Origin: Carbonatibacter sp965199245
GTDB lineage: Bacteria; Pseudomonadota; Alphaproteobacteria; Kiloniellales; Kiloniellaceae
DNA: 64,000 nt
Direction: 5' to 3'
Assembly: GCA_965199245.1 (NCBI GenBank)
Contig: CBDAQP010000001.1
Coordinates: forward strand, 496,001 to 560,000
The translations under genes and the position numbers were made by a program. A model generated the notes under the pieces. The model worked only from the letters and a program-made list of their open reading frames with translations. It searched no databases and was not told the DNA's origin. Every line of letters starts with the position of its first letter. The stretch's first letter is position 1. Shown piece by piece: positions 9,134 through 18,098 of the stretch.

Positions 9134-10684
9134 ATGCCAGACCCCTTTCTCAGCAATGCCCCCCCTCCAGAACACCCCCGCGACCTGCACACAGACAGTG
9201 TTAGCGAATCGGGGTCTGATTCACAAAAGCTGCGAACGGCCCCACATAACTACGAGGTTGAACAGGCTTTACTGGGGGCGATTCTCGCCAATAACAAAGC
9301 ACTGGAACGAGTGTCTGATTTTTTGTTGCCTGCACATTTTGCAGACCCCACGCATGGTCAAATCTATGCCGCCTGTCAAAACCTGATTGAGCGCGGGCAA
9401 CTTGCGAATGCGACGACACTCAAGGCTTTTTTTGAAAGCAACGGCCGACTCGAAGAGTTTGGGGGGACATCATACCTCGTCCAGCTTCAAGATAACTTTG
9501 TCACGATTATCAATGCCTCTGACTATGGTAAGATCATTCATGATCTTTACCTCAGGCGCGAATTGATTGCTGTGGGCGAAGACATTGTCAATACCGCCCA
9601 TGCTCATGACATTGATCTGTCCGCGTCCCAACAAATTGAAAAGGCAGAACAGGATCTTTATAATCTTGCCGAGGAAGGACAAACCGAAGGCGGCTTCGTT
9701 CACTTTGAAAACGCGTTGTCCGTGTCGATTGAACGCATTGACGCCGCCGTGCGTCAAGGGGGGGGGATTTCGGGCATTGCCTCTGGATTTGGTGCTGTTG
9801 ATGGCCTCCTTGGCGGGTTTCATGCCTCTGACCTCATTATTCTGGCGGCGCGTCCATCCATGGGCAAAACGGCCTTTGTGACCAATATTGCTTTTGAGAT
9901 TGTCCGCTCAAAACGCCCCGGCAAGGGGCCAGACAACGAGACGATTGAAATTCCGCGCTCCATTGCCTTTTTTTCGCTTGAAATGTCGGCGGATCAGCTC
10001 GCGTCGCGTATTTTGTCCTCTGCCGCCCGCATTCCGGCACACCAGATGCGCCGAGGGGATTTGGATGATGACCAGTTTGAACACATCATGCAAGTCAGCC
10101 GCGCCCTGTCAGGCTATCGGCTTTTTATTGATGACACAGCCTCTCTGACGGTCGCCGCGCTCCGTACTCGTTGTCGTCGTCTCAAACGACAAAAACACGG
10201 CCTCGACATGATTATTGTTGATTACCTCCAACTGATGAGTGGACAGGCTGGCGGCAGGTCAGACAATCGCGTTCAGGAAGTTTCAGAAATTTCACGCGGT
10301 CTCAAAGCCATTGCCAAGGAACTCGATGTTCCAGTTATTGCGCTGTCACAGCTTTCGCGCCAAACAGAACAACGTGACGACAAGCGGCCCCAGCTGGCCG
10401 ACCTGCGAGAGTCAGGGTCGATTGAACAGGACGCAGACGTTGTTATTTTCCTCTATCGTGACGAATACTATATCGCACGCGAAAAACCAAGACAGACCGC
10501 AAACGAAACCACGGAAAAATTTCACGAACGCCTCGCCAATCACGAAGCCCGCCTTGCAGCCACTGCAGGGAAAGCCGAAATGATCGTTGCCAAGCAACGC
10601 CACGGCCCTATTGGAACAGTGACACTGTGCTTTGAAAGCCAATATACACAGTTCGGTGATGACCCCGACAGTGCCTATAAATAA
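9134..10684 (+). CDS. dnaB: Replicative DNA helicase DnaB
   Basis: 516 residues. The N-terminal helical domain has HNYEVEQALLGAILANN. The RecA-like helicase domain has Walker A AARPSMGKTAF near residue 240, Walker B DMIIVDYLQLM, the arginine-finger region SRQTEQRDDKRPQLADLRESGSIEQDAD, and the C-terminal KQRHGPIG-V element. DnaB unwinds duplex DNA at the fork as a hexamer. The slight excess length lies in the first 35 residues and in a loop near 285. No intein is present. alr starts 3 nt after its stop. Confidence 0.97.
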   Translation: MPDPFLSNAPPPEHPRDLHTDSVSESGSDSQKLRTAPHNYEVEQALLGAILANNKALERVSDFLLPAHFADPTHGQIYAACQNLIERGQLANATTLKAFFESNGRLEEFGGTSYLVQLQDNFVTIINASDYGKIIHDLYLRRELIAVGEDIVNTAHAHDIDLSASQQIEKAEQDLYNLAEEGQTEGGFVHFENALSVSIERIDAAVRQGGGISGIASGFGAVDGLLGGFHASDLIILAARPSMGKTAFVTNIAFEIVRSKRPGKGPDNETIEIPRSIAFFSLEMSADQLASRILSSAARIPAHQMRRGDLDDDQFEHIMQVSRALSGYRLFIDDTASLTVAALRTRCRRLKRQKHGLDMIIVDYLQLMSGQAGGRSDNRVQEVSEISRGLKAIAKELDVPVIALSQLSRQTEQRDDKRPQLADLRESGSIEQDADVVIFLYRDEYYIAREKPRQTANETTEKFHERLANHEARLAATAGKAEMIVAKQRHGPIGTVTLCFESQYTQFGDDPDSAYK

Positions 10685-10686
10685 CA

Positions 10687-11865
10687 ATGAACAGCCCGCA
10701 CACCGCATTAGCAACCCTTGTGATTGATCTGGATGCCGTTGGTGCAAACTGGCATAAGCTCAACCAAATCAGCAAGGACGGTGCCCCACAGAGCCTCTGC
10801 GGGGCCGTGGTCAAGGCAAATGGATATGGACTCGGACTCGGCCCCGTGGCGCAAGCTCTTTACCGCGCAGGAGCCAGAGTTTTTTTTGTCGCCACCCCAG
10901 ACGAAGCCCTGAACCTGCGTCAGATATTTGATCGCAACCATATCCCGCCACAGGAGGCCAAAATCAATATTCTCGCCGGGTTGGTTGCGGGGCTTGCCCC
11001 TCTCTACCACAGGCATCATCTCACCCCCGTTCTCAATTCCCTGCACCAGTTGAAAGATTGGCGTCAAGAGGCCCAGCGCCAAGGGAAAGATTTCCCTGCC
11101 CTCCTCCAATTCGATAGCGGAATGGCCCGTTTGGGGTTGGATCAGGGCGAACAAAGGCACCTGTGCAACAATCGTGACCTCCTCTACGGGGCGGGGGTCA
11201 CGCATTACCTGCACCACTACGCCTGTGCAGACCAGCCGGATCATCCCCTGACCTGCCAGCAACTCGCCCGCTTTCAACAGGCTATCTGCCCCCTACCTGC
11301 GGCCCAGCATAGCCTCGCCAATTCTGCAGCCTGTTTTTTGGACAGGTCATTCCGGGGGACATTGACGCGCCCCGGCTATGCCCTTTACGGCGGCAACCCC
11401 ATCGCCCATGACCAGATACCCCCCCGCCACCGAATGACCCCCGTTATCCAAATCGCGACACGAATCCTTCAGGTCAGAAGAATTGACGCTGGAACGCACG
11501 TTGGCTATGGTGCGACATACACGACGAAGGTTGCCACCCGTCTGGCGACGGTTCATCTTGGTTATGCTGATGGTTTGCTCCGTACTCTTTCAAACAAGGG
11601 AACCTTTTGGTTTAGGGGAACCCCCCTGCCCATCAGAGGGCGCGTTTCAATGGATTCTGTGATTGTGGATGTGAGTGAGGTTCCAGAACAGAATTTGCAC
11701 GAAGGAGACTGGTTGAATCTACTGGGGCCGGAACAAGGCATTGACCAACTGGCGCAGGAGGCCGGAACCATCGGCTATGAACTGCTCACCCTCTTGGGAC
11801 AGCGCACCCACAGGACTTATAAAACGACCCATGACGCGACCAGTCACACCGGGGGGATCGCATGA
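10687..11865 (+). CDS. alr: Alanine racemase
   Basis: 392 residues of the PLP-dependent fold III racemase. The PLP-lysine motif is AVVKANGYGLG (about residues 39-49). The second catalytic Tyr lies in HVGYGATYTT in the C-terminal beta domain, and GRVSMDSVIVDV is also conserved. It supplies D-alanine for peptidoglycan. It overlaps mlaE by four bases (ATGA). dnaB-alr adjacency is widespread in proteobacteria. Confidence 0.94.
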   Translation: MNSPHTALATLVIDLDAVGANWHKLNQISKDGAPQSLCGAVVKANGYGLGLGPVAQALYRAGARVFFVATPDEALNLRQIFDRNHIPPQEAKINILAGLVAGLAPLYHRHHLTPVLNSLHQLKDWRQEAQRQGKDFPALLQFDSGMARLGLDQGEQRHLCNNRDLLYGAGVTHYLHHYACADQPDHPLTCQQLARFQQAICPLPAAQHSLANSAACFLDRSFRGTLTRPGYALYGGNPIAHDQIPPRHRMTPVIQIATRILQVRRIDAGTHVGYGATYTTKVATRLATVHLGYADGLLRTLSNKGTFWFRGTPLPIRGRVSMDSVIVDVSEVPEQNLHEGDWLNLLGPEQGIDQLAQEAGTIGYELLTLLGQRTHRTYKTTHDATSHTGGIA

Positions 11866-12635
11866 CATTCATTCAGTCAGTCGGGCGTCTGGCTCTCGAC
11901 CTTTGCCAGAAGATCGGACAGGTTGCTGTTTTCGCGCTCTTGACCCTTTCTCATATGGTTAGGCCCCCTTTCTATCCCCGGTTGCTTTCGCGTCAAATGA
12001 TTGAGGTCGGCTATTATTCCCTACCGGTTGTTGGGTTGACCGCTATTTTTACGGGGATGGTTCTCGCCCTTCAGAGCTACACAGGATTTGCGCGTTTTTC
12101 CGCCGAAAGTGCAATCCCGAATGTCGTTGTTGTCTCTATCACGCGCGAACTCGGCCCCGTCCTCGCCGGGTTGATGGTCGCTGGGCGCGTGGGGGCCGCC
12201 ATGGCTGCGGAAACGGGGACAATGCGGGTCACGGAACAGATTGACGCGCTGAAAACCCTCGCCACTAACCCCTATAAATATTTGATTGTTCCGCGCGTCC
12301 TGGCGGGTTTGTTGACCCTGCCCCTGTTGGTTTTGGTCGCGGATGTTATTGGTGTTTTGGGCGGCTATCTAGTCTCCGTTTACAAACTGGGTTTTAATCC
12401 TGCCAGCTATATGAAAAACACCCTTGATTTCCTCCAGCCCCTTGACGTCATCTCCGGACTGGTCAAGGCCGCCGCATTCGGATTTATCGTGACCTTGATG
12501 GGCTGTTATCACGGCTACCATTCACGCGGGGGTGCGCAGGGTGTGGGGGCGGCAACAACCCATGCAGTTGTTTCTGCCTCTATCTTGATCCTGACCCTCA
12601 ACTATATCATTACCGAATTGTTTTTTTCACGATGA
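11862..12635 (+). CDS. mlaE: MlaE-type lipid-transport ABC permease
   Basis: 257 residues with five or so membrane segments and the MlaE hallmarks YSLPVVGLTAIFTGMVLALQ, FARFSAESAIPNVV, ITRELGPVLAGLMVAGRVGAAMAAE and GTMRVTEQIDAL. MlaE with MlaF moves phospholipid between inner and outer membranes. The gene is 4-nt overlapped on both sides (alr, mlaF). No mlaD substrate-binding gene follows here, so the rest of the complex must be elsewhere. Confidence 0.92.
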   Translation: MTFIQSVGRLALDLCQKIGQVAVFALLTLSHMVRPPFYPRLLSRQMIEVGYYSLPVVGLTAIFTGMVLALQSYTGFARFSAESAIPNVVVVSITRELGPVLAGLMVAGRVGAAMAAETGTMRVTEQIDALKTLATNPYKYLIVPRVLAGLLTLPLLVLVADVIGVLGGYLVSVYKLGFNPASYMKNTLDFLQPLDVISGLVKAAAFGFIVTLMGCYHGYHSRGGAQGVGAATTHAVVSASILILTLNYIITELFFSR

Positions 12636-13417
12636 CCCCCCCAACAGATAACCGCAGGCAACAACCCATTCTTTCAATCCGCAACCTGAAAAAAACATTC
12701 GGGATGAAGGTTGTGCTGGACGGCTTGAACCTTGATGTTTTTGCCCGTGACTCCCTTGTCATCATCGGGGGATCAGGAACCGGAAAATCTGTGTTGCTGA
12801 AATGTATCATGGGATTGATGGAACCGGATGCGGGACAAATTTTGATCCATGGACGGGATATAACGACCCTGCGCGAAAGCAACCGCGAAAAAATACGCCG
12901 TGATTTCGGGATGCTATTTCAATATGCGGCCCTGTTTGATTCGCTCCCTGTTTGGGAAAATGTCGCCTTTGGCCTAACCGAAGTCCATAAAATGCCCCGA
13001 CAAGATGCCTATCGCATTGCCCTGGACAAGCTCCAGGCTGTTGGCATCAGCGAAACGTTGGCTCACCGCATTCCAGCAGATTTTTCTGCCGGAATGCGCA
13101 AGCGGATCGGGCTGGCCCGCGCCATTGCCACAACCCCTCAATTCCTGTTTTTTGACGAACCAACCACGGGCCTTGACCCCATTATGGGGGACCGCATTAA
13201 TCGGCTCATTGTGGACTCACTGCATACCCTGAACGCCTGCGCGATGACCATCACCCACGACATGGACAGCGCACAGCGCATTGCCAGCCGGATCGCCATG
13301 CTCTACCAGGGAAAATTTGTCTTTGACGGCCCCTGCGCGTCACTTGGCACAACAGAAAACCCCTACATCCGTCAATTCATTAACGGCCAATTAGACGGCC
13401 CGATTCAAACCCCTTAA
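12632..13417 (+). CDS. mlaF: MlaF-type lipid-transport ABC ATPase
   Basis: 261 residues. Walker A GGSGTGKSVLLK (about 48-59), Q-loop GMLFQYAALFDSLPVWENVAF, which is diagnostic of MlaF/Ttg2A, the unusual signature FSAGMRKRIGLARAIA in place of LSGGQ, Walker B FLFFDEPTTGLDP, and the switch histidine THDMDSA. It partners MlaE. radA begins 16 nt downstream. Confidence 0.93.
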   Translation: MTPPTDNRRQQPILSIRNLKKTFGMKVVLDGLNLDVFARDSLVIIGGSGTGKSVLLKCIMGLMEPDAGQILIHGRDITTLRESNREKIRRDFGMLFQYAALFDSLPVWENVAFGLTEVHKMPRQDAYRIALDKLQAVGISETLAHRIPADFSAGMRKRIGLARAIATTPQFLFFDEPTTGLDPIMGDRINRLIVDSLHTLNACAMTITHDMDSAQRIASRIAMLYQGKFVFDGPCASLGTTENPYIRQFINGQLDGPIQTP

Positions 13418-13432
13418 ACAAGAGAGCATGTA

Positions 13433-14860
13433 TTGGCCCGAAAATCCAACCCTGCCTTTGTCTGTCAAGCCTGCGGCTGTCTTCATGCCAAGTGGGCCGG
13501 ACGCTGTGATGGTTGTGGGGAATGGAACAGCCTGGTCGAAGAAACGCGCCCCGACCCTATTCCCGGCGGACTGTCAAAGCATAAAGGACGGCGGATTGAC
13601 TTTGTGTCCCTGGACGGGGCCGCCGAAACCATCCCCCGCTATCATTCCGCAAATAAGGAATTTGACCGCGTTTGCGGCGGGGGACTTGTCCCCGGTTCTG
13701 CGATCCTGATCGGCGGTGATCCGGGAATTGGAAAATCAACCCTGCTGACCCAAATTCTCGCCGCACTGTCGCGTCATGCAGGCGTACGGTGCGCCTATAT
13801 TTCCGGGGAGGAAGCGATTGACCAGGTTCGCCTGCGGGCCAAGCGTCTGGGCCTCAAGAACCATGATTTTGATCTTGCCTCTGTGACCTCTGTACGCGAC
13901 ATCTGCGCCACGCTCGACCACAGCGATGGCCCACGTGTTGTGGTCATTGACTCTATTCAAACCATGTTTGTGGACAGTCTGGATTCCGCACCGGGAACAG
14001 TTTCGCAGGTTCGCGCCGCATCGCATGAATTGATTAACCTGGCCAAAGCGCGGGGATTTTGCCTGTTTCTTGTCGGGCATGTCACCAAGGAAGGCATCAT
14101 CGCAGGCCCGCGCGTTTTGGAACATATGGTTGATACTGTCCTGACCTTTGAAGGCGAGCGCGGGCATCATTTCCGCATTCTGCGCACAATCAAAAACCGC
14201 TTTGGCCCCACGGATGAAATCGGGGTTTTTGAAATGTCCGAACAAGGGTTGGTCGAAGTCGCCAACCCGTCCGCACTTTTTCTCGCCGAACGGCGCGGCA
14301 ATGTGTCCGGGGCCGCTGTTTTTGCCGGACTCGAAGGCTCCCGCCCTGTCCTGGTTGAAATTCAGGCCCTTGTTTCACCCTCACCACAGGCAAACCCCCG
14401 CCGAGCGGTTGTCGGATGGGATTCGGGGCGTTTGGCAATGATTTTAGCCGTTTTAGAGGCCCGCTGTGGACTGCTACTTGCCGGCCATGAAGTTTATCTA
14501 AATGTTGCCGGGGGCTTGCGTATTTCCGAACCCGCCGCCGATTTGGCCGTTGCCGCCGCGCTGGTGTCTGCAGCAATGGATATTCCCGTTCCCGACGAAA
14601 CCGTTGTATTTGGCGAAATTGGCCTCTCTGGCGAAGTGCGCACGGTCTCACAGGCGCAAAGCCGGATGAAAGAAGCCGCAAAGCTCGGATTCGCGCAAGC
14701 TATTGCTCCAACAAAGAAAAATTGCAAAACAAAAACAATGGGATTAAAAACAAAAACTATTGAGCATCTTCAAGATCTGGTCGCCCTGTTCACCGACCGC
14801 TCTGTTCGAAAAGCAGGGGGACAGACGCCCTACACGACCACAAACAACACACAGGCTTGA
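13433..14860 (+). CDS. radA: DNA repair protein RadA
   Basis: 475 residues. N-terminal zinc finger CQACGCLHAKWAGRCDGC, Walker A GGDPGIGKSTLL, Walker B VVVIDSIQTM, the RadA-specific KNRFG motif (IKNRFGPTDEIGVFEM), and a Lon-like C-terminal domain. RadA drives branch migration during recombination. I chose TTG at 13433, with AGAGAG 7 nt upstream, because it restores the conserved MARK...F-C-QACG start; the ATG at 13428 is in another frame. A Lys/Thr-rich stretch after KLGFAQAIAP replaces the usual shorter loop. Confidence 0.94.
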   Translation: MARKSNPAFVCQACGCLHAKWAGRCDGCGEWNSLVEETRPDPIPGGLSKHKGRRIDFVSLDGAAETIPRYHSANKEFDRVCGGGLVPGSAILIGGDPGIGKSTLLTQILAALSRHAGVRCAYISGEEAIDQVRLRAKRLGLKNHDFDLASVTSVRDICATLDHSDGPRVVVIDSIQTMFVDSLDSAPGTVSQVRAASHELINLAKARGFCLFLVGHVTKEGIIAGPRVLEHMVDTVLTFEGERGHHFRILRTIKNRFGPTDEIGVFEMSEQGLVEVANPSALFLAERRGNVSGAAVFAGLEGSRPVLVEIQALVSPSPQANPRRAVVGWDSGRLAMILAVLEARCGLLLAGHEVYLNVAGGLRISEPAADLAVAAALVSAAMDIPVPDETVVFGEIGLSGEVRTVSQAQSRMKEAAKLGFAQAIAPTKKNCKTKTMGLKTKTIEHLQDLVALFTDRSVRKAGGQTPYTTTNNTQA

Positions 14861-14865
14861 CAGCG

Positions 14866-15564
14866 ATGGAAAACCTTCCTCTTTCCCTGTTGGATATTGC
14901 CGTTTTGGTGATTGTTCTTATTTCGGGTAGTTTTTCCCTGATGCGCGGGTTCATCCACGAAATCCTGTCCATCGGGGCCTGGTTAGGCGCGGGTTTTGCC
15001 ACACTCTATGGCTTTCATCCTCTGTTGCCCTTTGTCCTGGAATTGATAGCAATTCCCCTGCTTGCCGAAATTACAACGGGGGCGGCCCTTTTCATCATCG
15101 TGCTGGGCCTCCTCACGGCCTTTATCCGCTTTTGTTGTAAGAACGTACGTAATAGTATTTTTGCCCCACTGGACAGCACACTTGGCTTTGTGTTTGGTCT
15201 TTTGCGCGGCGCAGTATTGTCTTGTGTCGCGTGGATTTTTTTGTTTGTTTTCCTTATCCCCGAGGACTCAGGTTGGCCATACGATGTACAGCGATCAAAA
15301 ACGCGGCCCTTTCTTGTCCAAGGGTCGGCCTTTCTCATCACACTAGTTCCCGTTGAATTTCGTAGTTCCACGATGAACGAAGTTCTCGACAACGCACAGC
15401 GCGCCCGCCTGACCTTTGACTCAAAACAAACTTATGAACGATTTATCTCCCCTCTTCCCACAGCAACGCCGAAACCGAACGGGTTCGGTGACAGCAGCGG
15501 ACAGACCCGCCAAAGCCGGGAAGACCTTCAAAAAACGATTGAAACCATCGAAACGACACAATAG
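14866..15564 (+). CDS. cvpA: CvpA family membrane protein
   Basis: 232 residues with four hydrophobic helices in the first ~135 residues and the signature SLMRGFIHEILSIGAWLGAGFATLYGF. The C-terminal tail is soluble and predicted disordered (PTATPKPNGFGDSSGQTRQSRE). CvpA proteins support colicin V production and envelope stress tolerance. The neighbouring purF, 10 nt downstream, is the classic cvpA-purF arrangement. The frame opens at 14857 (TTG) but the ATG at 14866 is preferred. Confidence 0.88.
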   Translation: MENLPLSLLDIAVLVIVLISGSFSLMRGFIHEILSIGAWLGAGFATLYGFHPLLPFVLELIAIPLLAEITTGAALFIIVLGLLTAFIRFCCKNVRNSIFAPLDSTLGFVFGLLRGAVLSCVAWIFLFVFLIPEDSGWPYDVQRSKTRPFLVQGSAFLITLVPVEFRSSTMNEVLDNAQRARLTFDSKQTYERFISPLPTATPKPNGFGDSSGQTRQSREDLQKTIETIETTQ

Positions 15565-15573
15565 GTACAAAAC

Positions 15574-17007
15574 ATGAGTCTTGACGATGACAAACTCCAC
15601 GAAGAATGTGGCATCTATGCCGTTTATGGGTATGAGGGGGCCTCTGCGCTCTGTACCCTGGGGCTTCATGCGCTCCAGCACCGGGGACAAGAAGCGGCAG
15701 GAATTGTGTCGTCTGATGGTCAGGATTTCTTTAACCACCGTGCGCTGGGTCTGGTGGGTGATAATTTTTCCGACCAGAAAACGATAGAATCCTTAAAGGG
15801 CCATATGGCCATCGGTCACACGCGCTATTCCACAACAGGCGAAACGGCCCTGCGCAATGTTCAACCTCTCTTTGCCGATCTCTACATGGGTGGATTTGCC
15901 ATGTGCCATAATGGCAACCTGACAAACGCCCGCAAAATGCGCGATCAGCTTGTCTTGCGGGGGTCAATTTTTCAATCGACAATGGATTCTGAGGTCATAC
16001 TCCATCTCGTCGCCACCTCGATCCGCGAAACTATTGCCGAAAAGGTCATCGACGCCGTTCAACGTATCGAAGGGGCCTACGCGCTCCTGTGCCTCACGCG
16101 CGAAGGACTCATCGCTGTGCGCGATCCCAACGGCATTCGTCCGATGGTTTTGGGCAAAATTGACAAATCATGGGTTGTCGCCTCTGAAAGCTGTGCGCTC
16201 GATATTATCGGCGCGGAATTTGTGCGCGATGTCGATCCGGGTGAAATGCTACTCATTAACGAAAAAGGTCTTCAATCCCTACGACCCTTCCCCCCTACAC
16301 CCAAACAAAGTTGCATTTTTGAATATATTTACTTTGCTCGCCCTGATTCCGTCATTGATGGCATTTCCGTTTATGATGCCCGCAAAAATATCGGGCGCGA
16401 ACTCTCACGCGAAAGCGGCGTGGTCGCAGACGTTGTCGTACCCGTTCCTGACTCCGGCGTTCCCGCCGCGATTGGCTACAGTCAGGATGCAGGCTTGCCT
16501 TTTGAGTTGGGTATTATTCGCAACCACTATGTCGGACGAACCTTTATCGAACCGGGTCAGGCTATCCGCAACCTGGGGGTAAAGCTCAAACACAGTGCCA
16601 ACCGCGCTGTCATTGAGGGAAAGCGGATTGTTTTGGTTGATGACTCGCTGGTACGCGGAACAACATCGATCAAGATTGTCGAAATGATGCGAACCGCTGG
16701 CGCAAGGGAAGTCCATATGCGCATTGCCTCTCCACCGATTAGCCACCCCTACTTCTATGGCATCGACATTAGCCATTCAAGACAGCTGTTGGCGGCACAG
16801 ATGACCGTTGCGGAAATGGCAAATCACATCGGGGTTGATAGCCTGTCTTTCCTGTCCCTCAAAGGTCTCTACCGCGCAATGGGCGAAGAAAAAAGGAACA
16901 ACACCACACCACAATTCACCGATTCCCCCTTTACCGGTGACTACCCCACTGCTGTTGACGATTATAAAGACTGCCTACGTACCAAACAAAAAAGCGACGA
17001 AGAATGA
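15574..17007 (+). CDS. purF: Amidophosphoribosyltransferase
   Basis: 477 residues, first enzyme of de novo purine synthesis. The Ntn glutaminase nucleophile is Cys12 in LHEECGIYAVYG, implying removal of an 11-residue propeptide. Other features are HTRYSTTG, the NGNL motif (MCHNGNLTNA) and the PRPP loop IVLVDDSLVRGTTS. A preceding AGGTACAAAAC carries the ribosome-binding site. The stop overlaps the start of the SDR gene. Confidence 0.96.
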   Translation: MSLDDDKLHEECGIYAVYGYEGASALCTLGLHALQHRGQEAAGIVSSDGQDFFNHRALGLVGDNFSDQKTIESLKGHMAIGHTRYSTTGETALRNVQPLFADLYMGGFAMCHNGNLTNARKMRDQLVLRGSIFQSTMDSEVILHLVATSIRETIAEKVIDAVQRIEGAYALLCLTREGLIAVRDPNGIRPMVLGKIDKSWVVASESCALDIIGAEFVRDVDPGEMLLINEKGLQSLRPFPPTPKQSCIFEYIYFARPDSVIDGISVYDARKNIGRELSRESGVVADVVVPVPDSGVPAAIGYSQDAGLPFELGIIRNHYVGRTFIEPGQAIRNLGVKLKHSANRAVIEGKRIVLVDDSLVRGTTSIKIVEMMRTAGAREVHMRIASPPISHPYFYGIDISHSRQLLAAQMTVAEMANHIGVDSLSFLSLKGLYRAMGEEKRNNTTPQFTDSPFTGDYPTAVDDYKDCLRTKQKSDEE

Positions 17008-17699
17008 GATTGAAAGACCGCATCGCCCTGATCACCGGGGCCTCGCGCGGCATTGGACGTGCTGTTGCCCGCCGCTATGCGGCAGAAGGGGCCAAGTTAT
17101 TACTCATGGCGCGCACAGTGGGGGCGTTGGAAGAACTCGATGACGAGATTCGCACCTGCGGAGGTACGCCTGCAGTTCTCATTCCCCATGATCTGAGCCA
17201 GCATGATGAGCTCGACCATCTGGGGCATTCGCTCTATGAAAAATATGGTCGGCTTGACATCCTTGTCGGGAATGCCGCCAGTCTAGGATTATTATCGCCC
17301 GTTGGACATATTGCACCCAAGCTGTGGGATGATACCTTTGCTCTGAATGTCACCGCAAACTATCGCCTGATTCGTAGCCTTGATCCCCTATTGAAGTGCT
17401 CCCCCGCTGGACGGGCGATTTTTGTAACCACAGGCCCGACTCCTCGTGCGTACTGGGGCCTCTACAAAACAACAAAATCGGCCCTGGAAACCCTCGTAAA
17501 AGTTTACGCCGCAGAAAACCGCAACACAACGATCCGTGCCAATCTGGTCAATCCGGGAGCTGTTAGAACGCATATGCGCGAAAAGGCCTTTCCAGGCGAA
17601 GACCCGAAAACGCTCCCCGCCCCCGAAGAAATCACCGATATTTTCGTCGCACTCGCCGAAGCCTCTGATACACGCAATGGTCAAGTCATCGCAGTCTGA
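17004..17699 (+). CDS. Short-chain dehydrogenase/reductase
   Basis: 231 residues of the classical SDR fold: nucleotide motif TGASRGIGRAVARR (about 11-24), the NAAS element, and active-site YKTTK (Y-x-x-x-K). The usual catalytic serine position reads VTTGPTP, so threonine or another residue may stand in. Purines and SDR genes sit together in Rhodospirillales, where this protein is usually annotated only as an oxidoreductase. Substrate unknown. ATGA overlap with purF suggests co-transcription. Confidence 0.82.
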   Translation: MRLKDRIALITGASRGIGRAVARRYAAEGAKLLLMARTVGALEELDDEIRTCGGTPAVLIPHDLSQHDELDHLGHSLYEKYGRLDILVGNAASLGLLSPVGHIAPKLWDDTFALNVTANYRLIRSLDPLLKCSPAGRAIFVTTGPTPRAYWGLYKTTKSALETLVKVYAAENRNTTIRANLVNPGAVRTHMREKAFPGEDPKTLPAPEEITDIFVALAEASDTRNGQVIAV

Positions 17700-17711
17700 T
17701 GGGTTTAAACT

Positions 17712-17778
17712 TTAGTCGGCTATCGTGCGGGCCAGATAGTCTGCAATCATTGGCGCATAGTTGCGATCAACGCTAGAT
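17712..17778 (-). pseudogene. C-terminal tail of an unidentified gene, cut by an IS end
   Basis: The minus strand reads SSVDRNYAPMIADYLARTIAD and then stop, in one frame, right up to the IS end that starts at 17779. This looks like the last 21 codons of a chromosomal gene whose remainder was removed when the island or its IS arrived. I cannot name the family from so few residues. Confidence 0.35.
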
Positions 17779-17873
17779 GGACACCCGTATTAACCTGGCG
17801 TGATGAGCGATTTTGTGATGTTATGTTTTTTGTGTTTTTTTGAGGGGCGGAGAGGTTTTTTCAGTTTGTCAGA
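17779..17873 (+). mobile_element. Left end fragment of an IS5-type element (same as copy at 40693)
   Basis: It begins with the terminal sequence GGACACCCGTATTAACCTGG and runs about 95 nt, nearly identical to 40693-40803, where the same end is followed by an IS5-type transposase frame. The match stops exactly at TGTCAGAG, where an IS630-type transposase tail begins. Only the end is left, so it cannot move by itself. Confidence 0.7.
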
Positions 17874-17986
17874 GGTTTCCCTATGCTGTGACGCATGGAA
17901 CAACCTCACCGGAAGACCATGGAAAATCATGTCCATTGGATACAGAAAATGGATCCATGGGTTCTGACTTTCCGGAAATGGTATTA
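17874..17986 (+). pseudogene. IS630-type transposase C-terminal remnant
   Basis: The frame encodes SLCCDAWNNL...TIMSIG-like residues (WKIMSIGYRKWIHGF, stop), the usual C-terminus of IS630 transposases, followed by the element end with AATGGTATTA. The same segment occurs inverted at 22301-22418. It is the left boundary of the SIR2 island. Confidence 0.7.
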
Positions 17987-18034
17987 GCAAAGCCGTCAAA
18001 CTGTCCGAATAACCGGGACCACTTCAATTGTTTT

Positions 18035-18066
18035 ACACTGTTTCAAACTTTTACAGTGTGAAACAG
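18035..18066. repeat. Overlapping inverted repeats downstream of the island's last gene
   Basis: ACACTGT (18035-18041) pairs with ACAGTGT (18053-18059), and CTGTTTCA (18038-18045) pairs with TGAAACAG (18059-18066). The two alternative hairpins lie 33 nt beyond the stop of the minus-strand gene. They could form its terminator or a binding site; no T run is obvious on the minus strand. Confidence 0.35.
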
Positions 18067-18098
18067 AGTGTTCGAGCCATATTTATGAATGGAATTGA

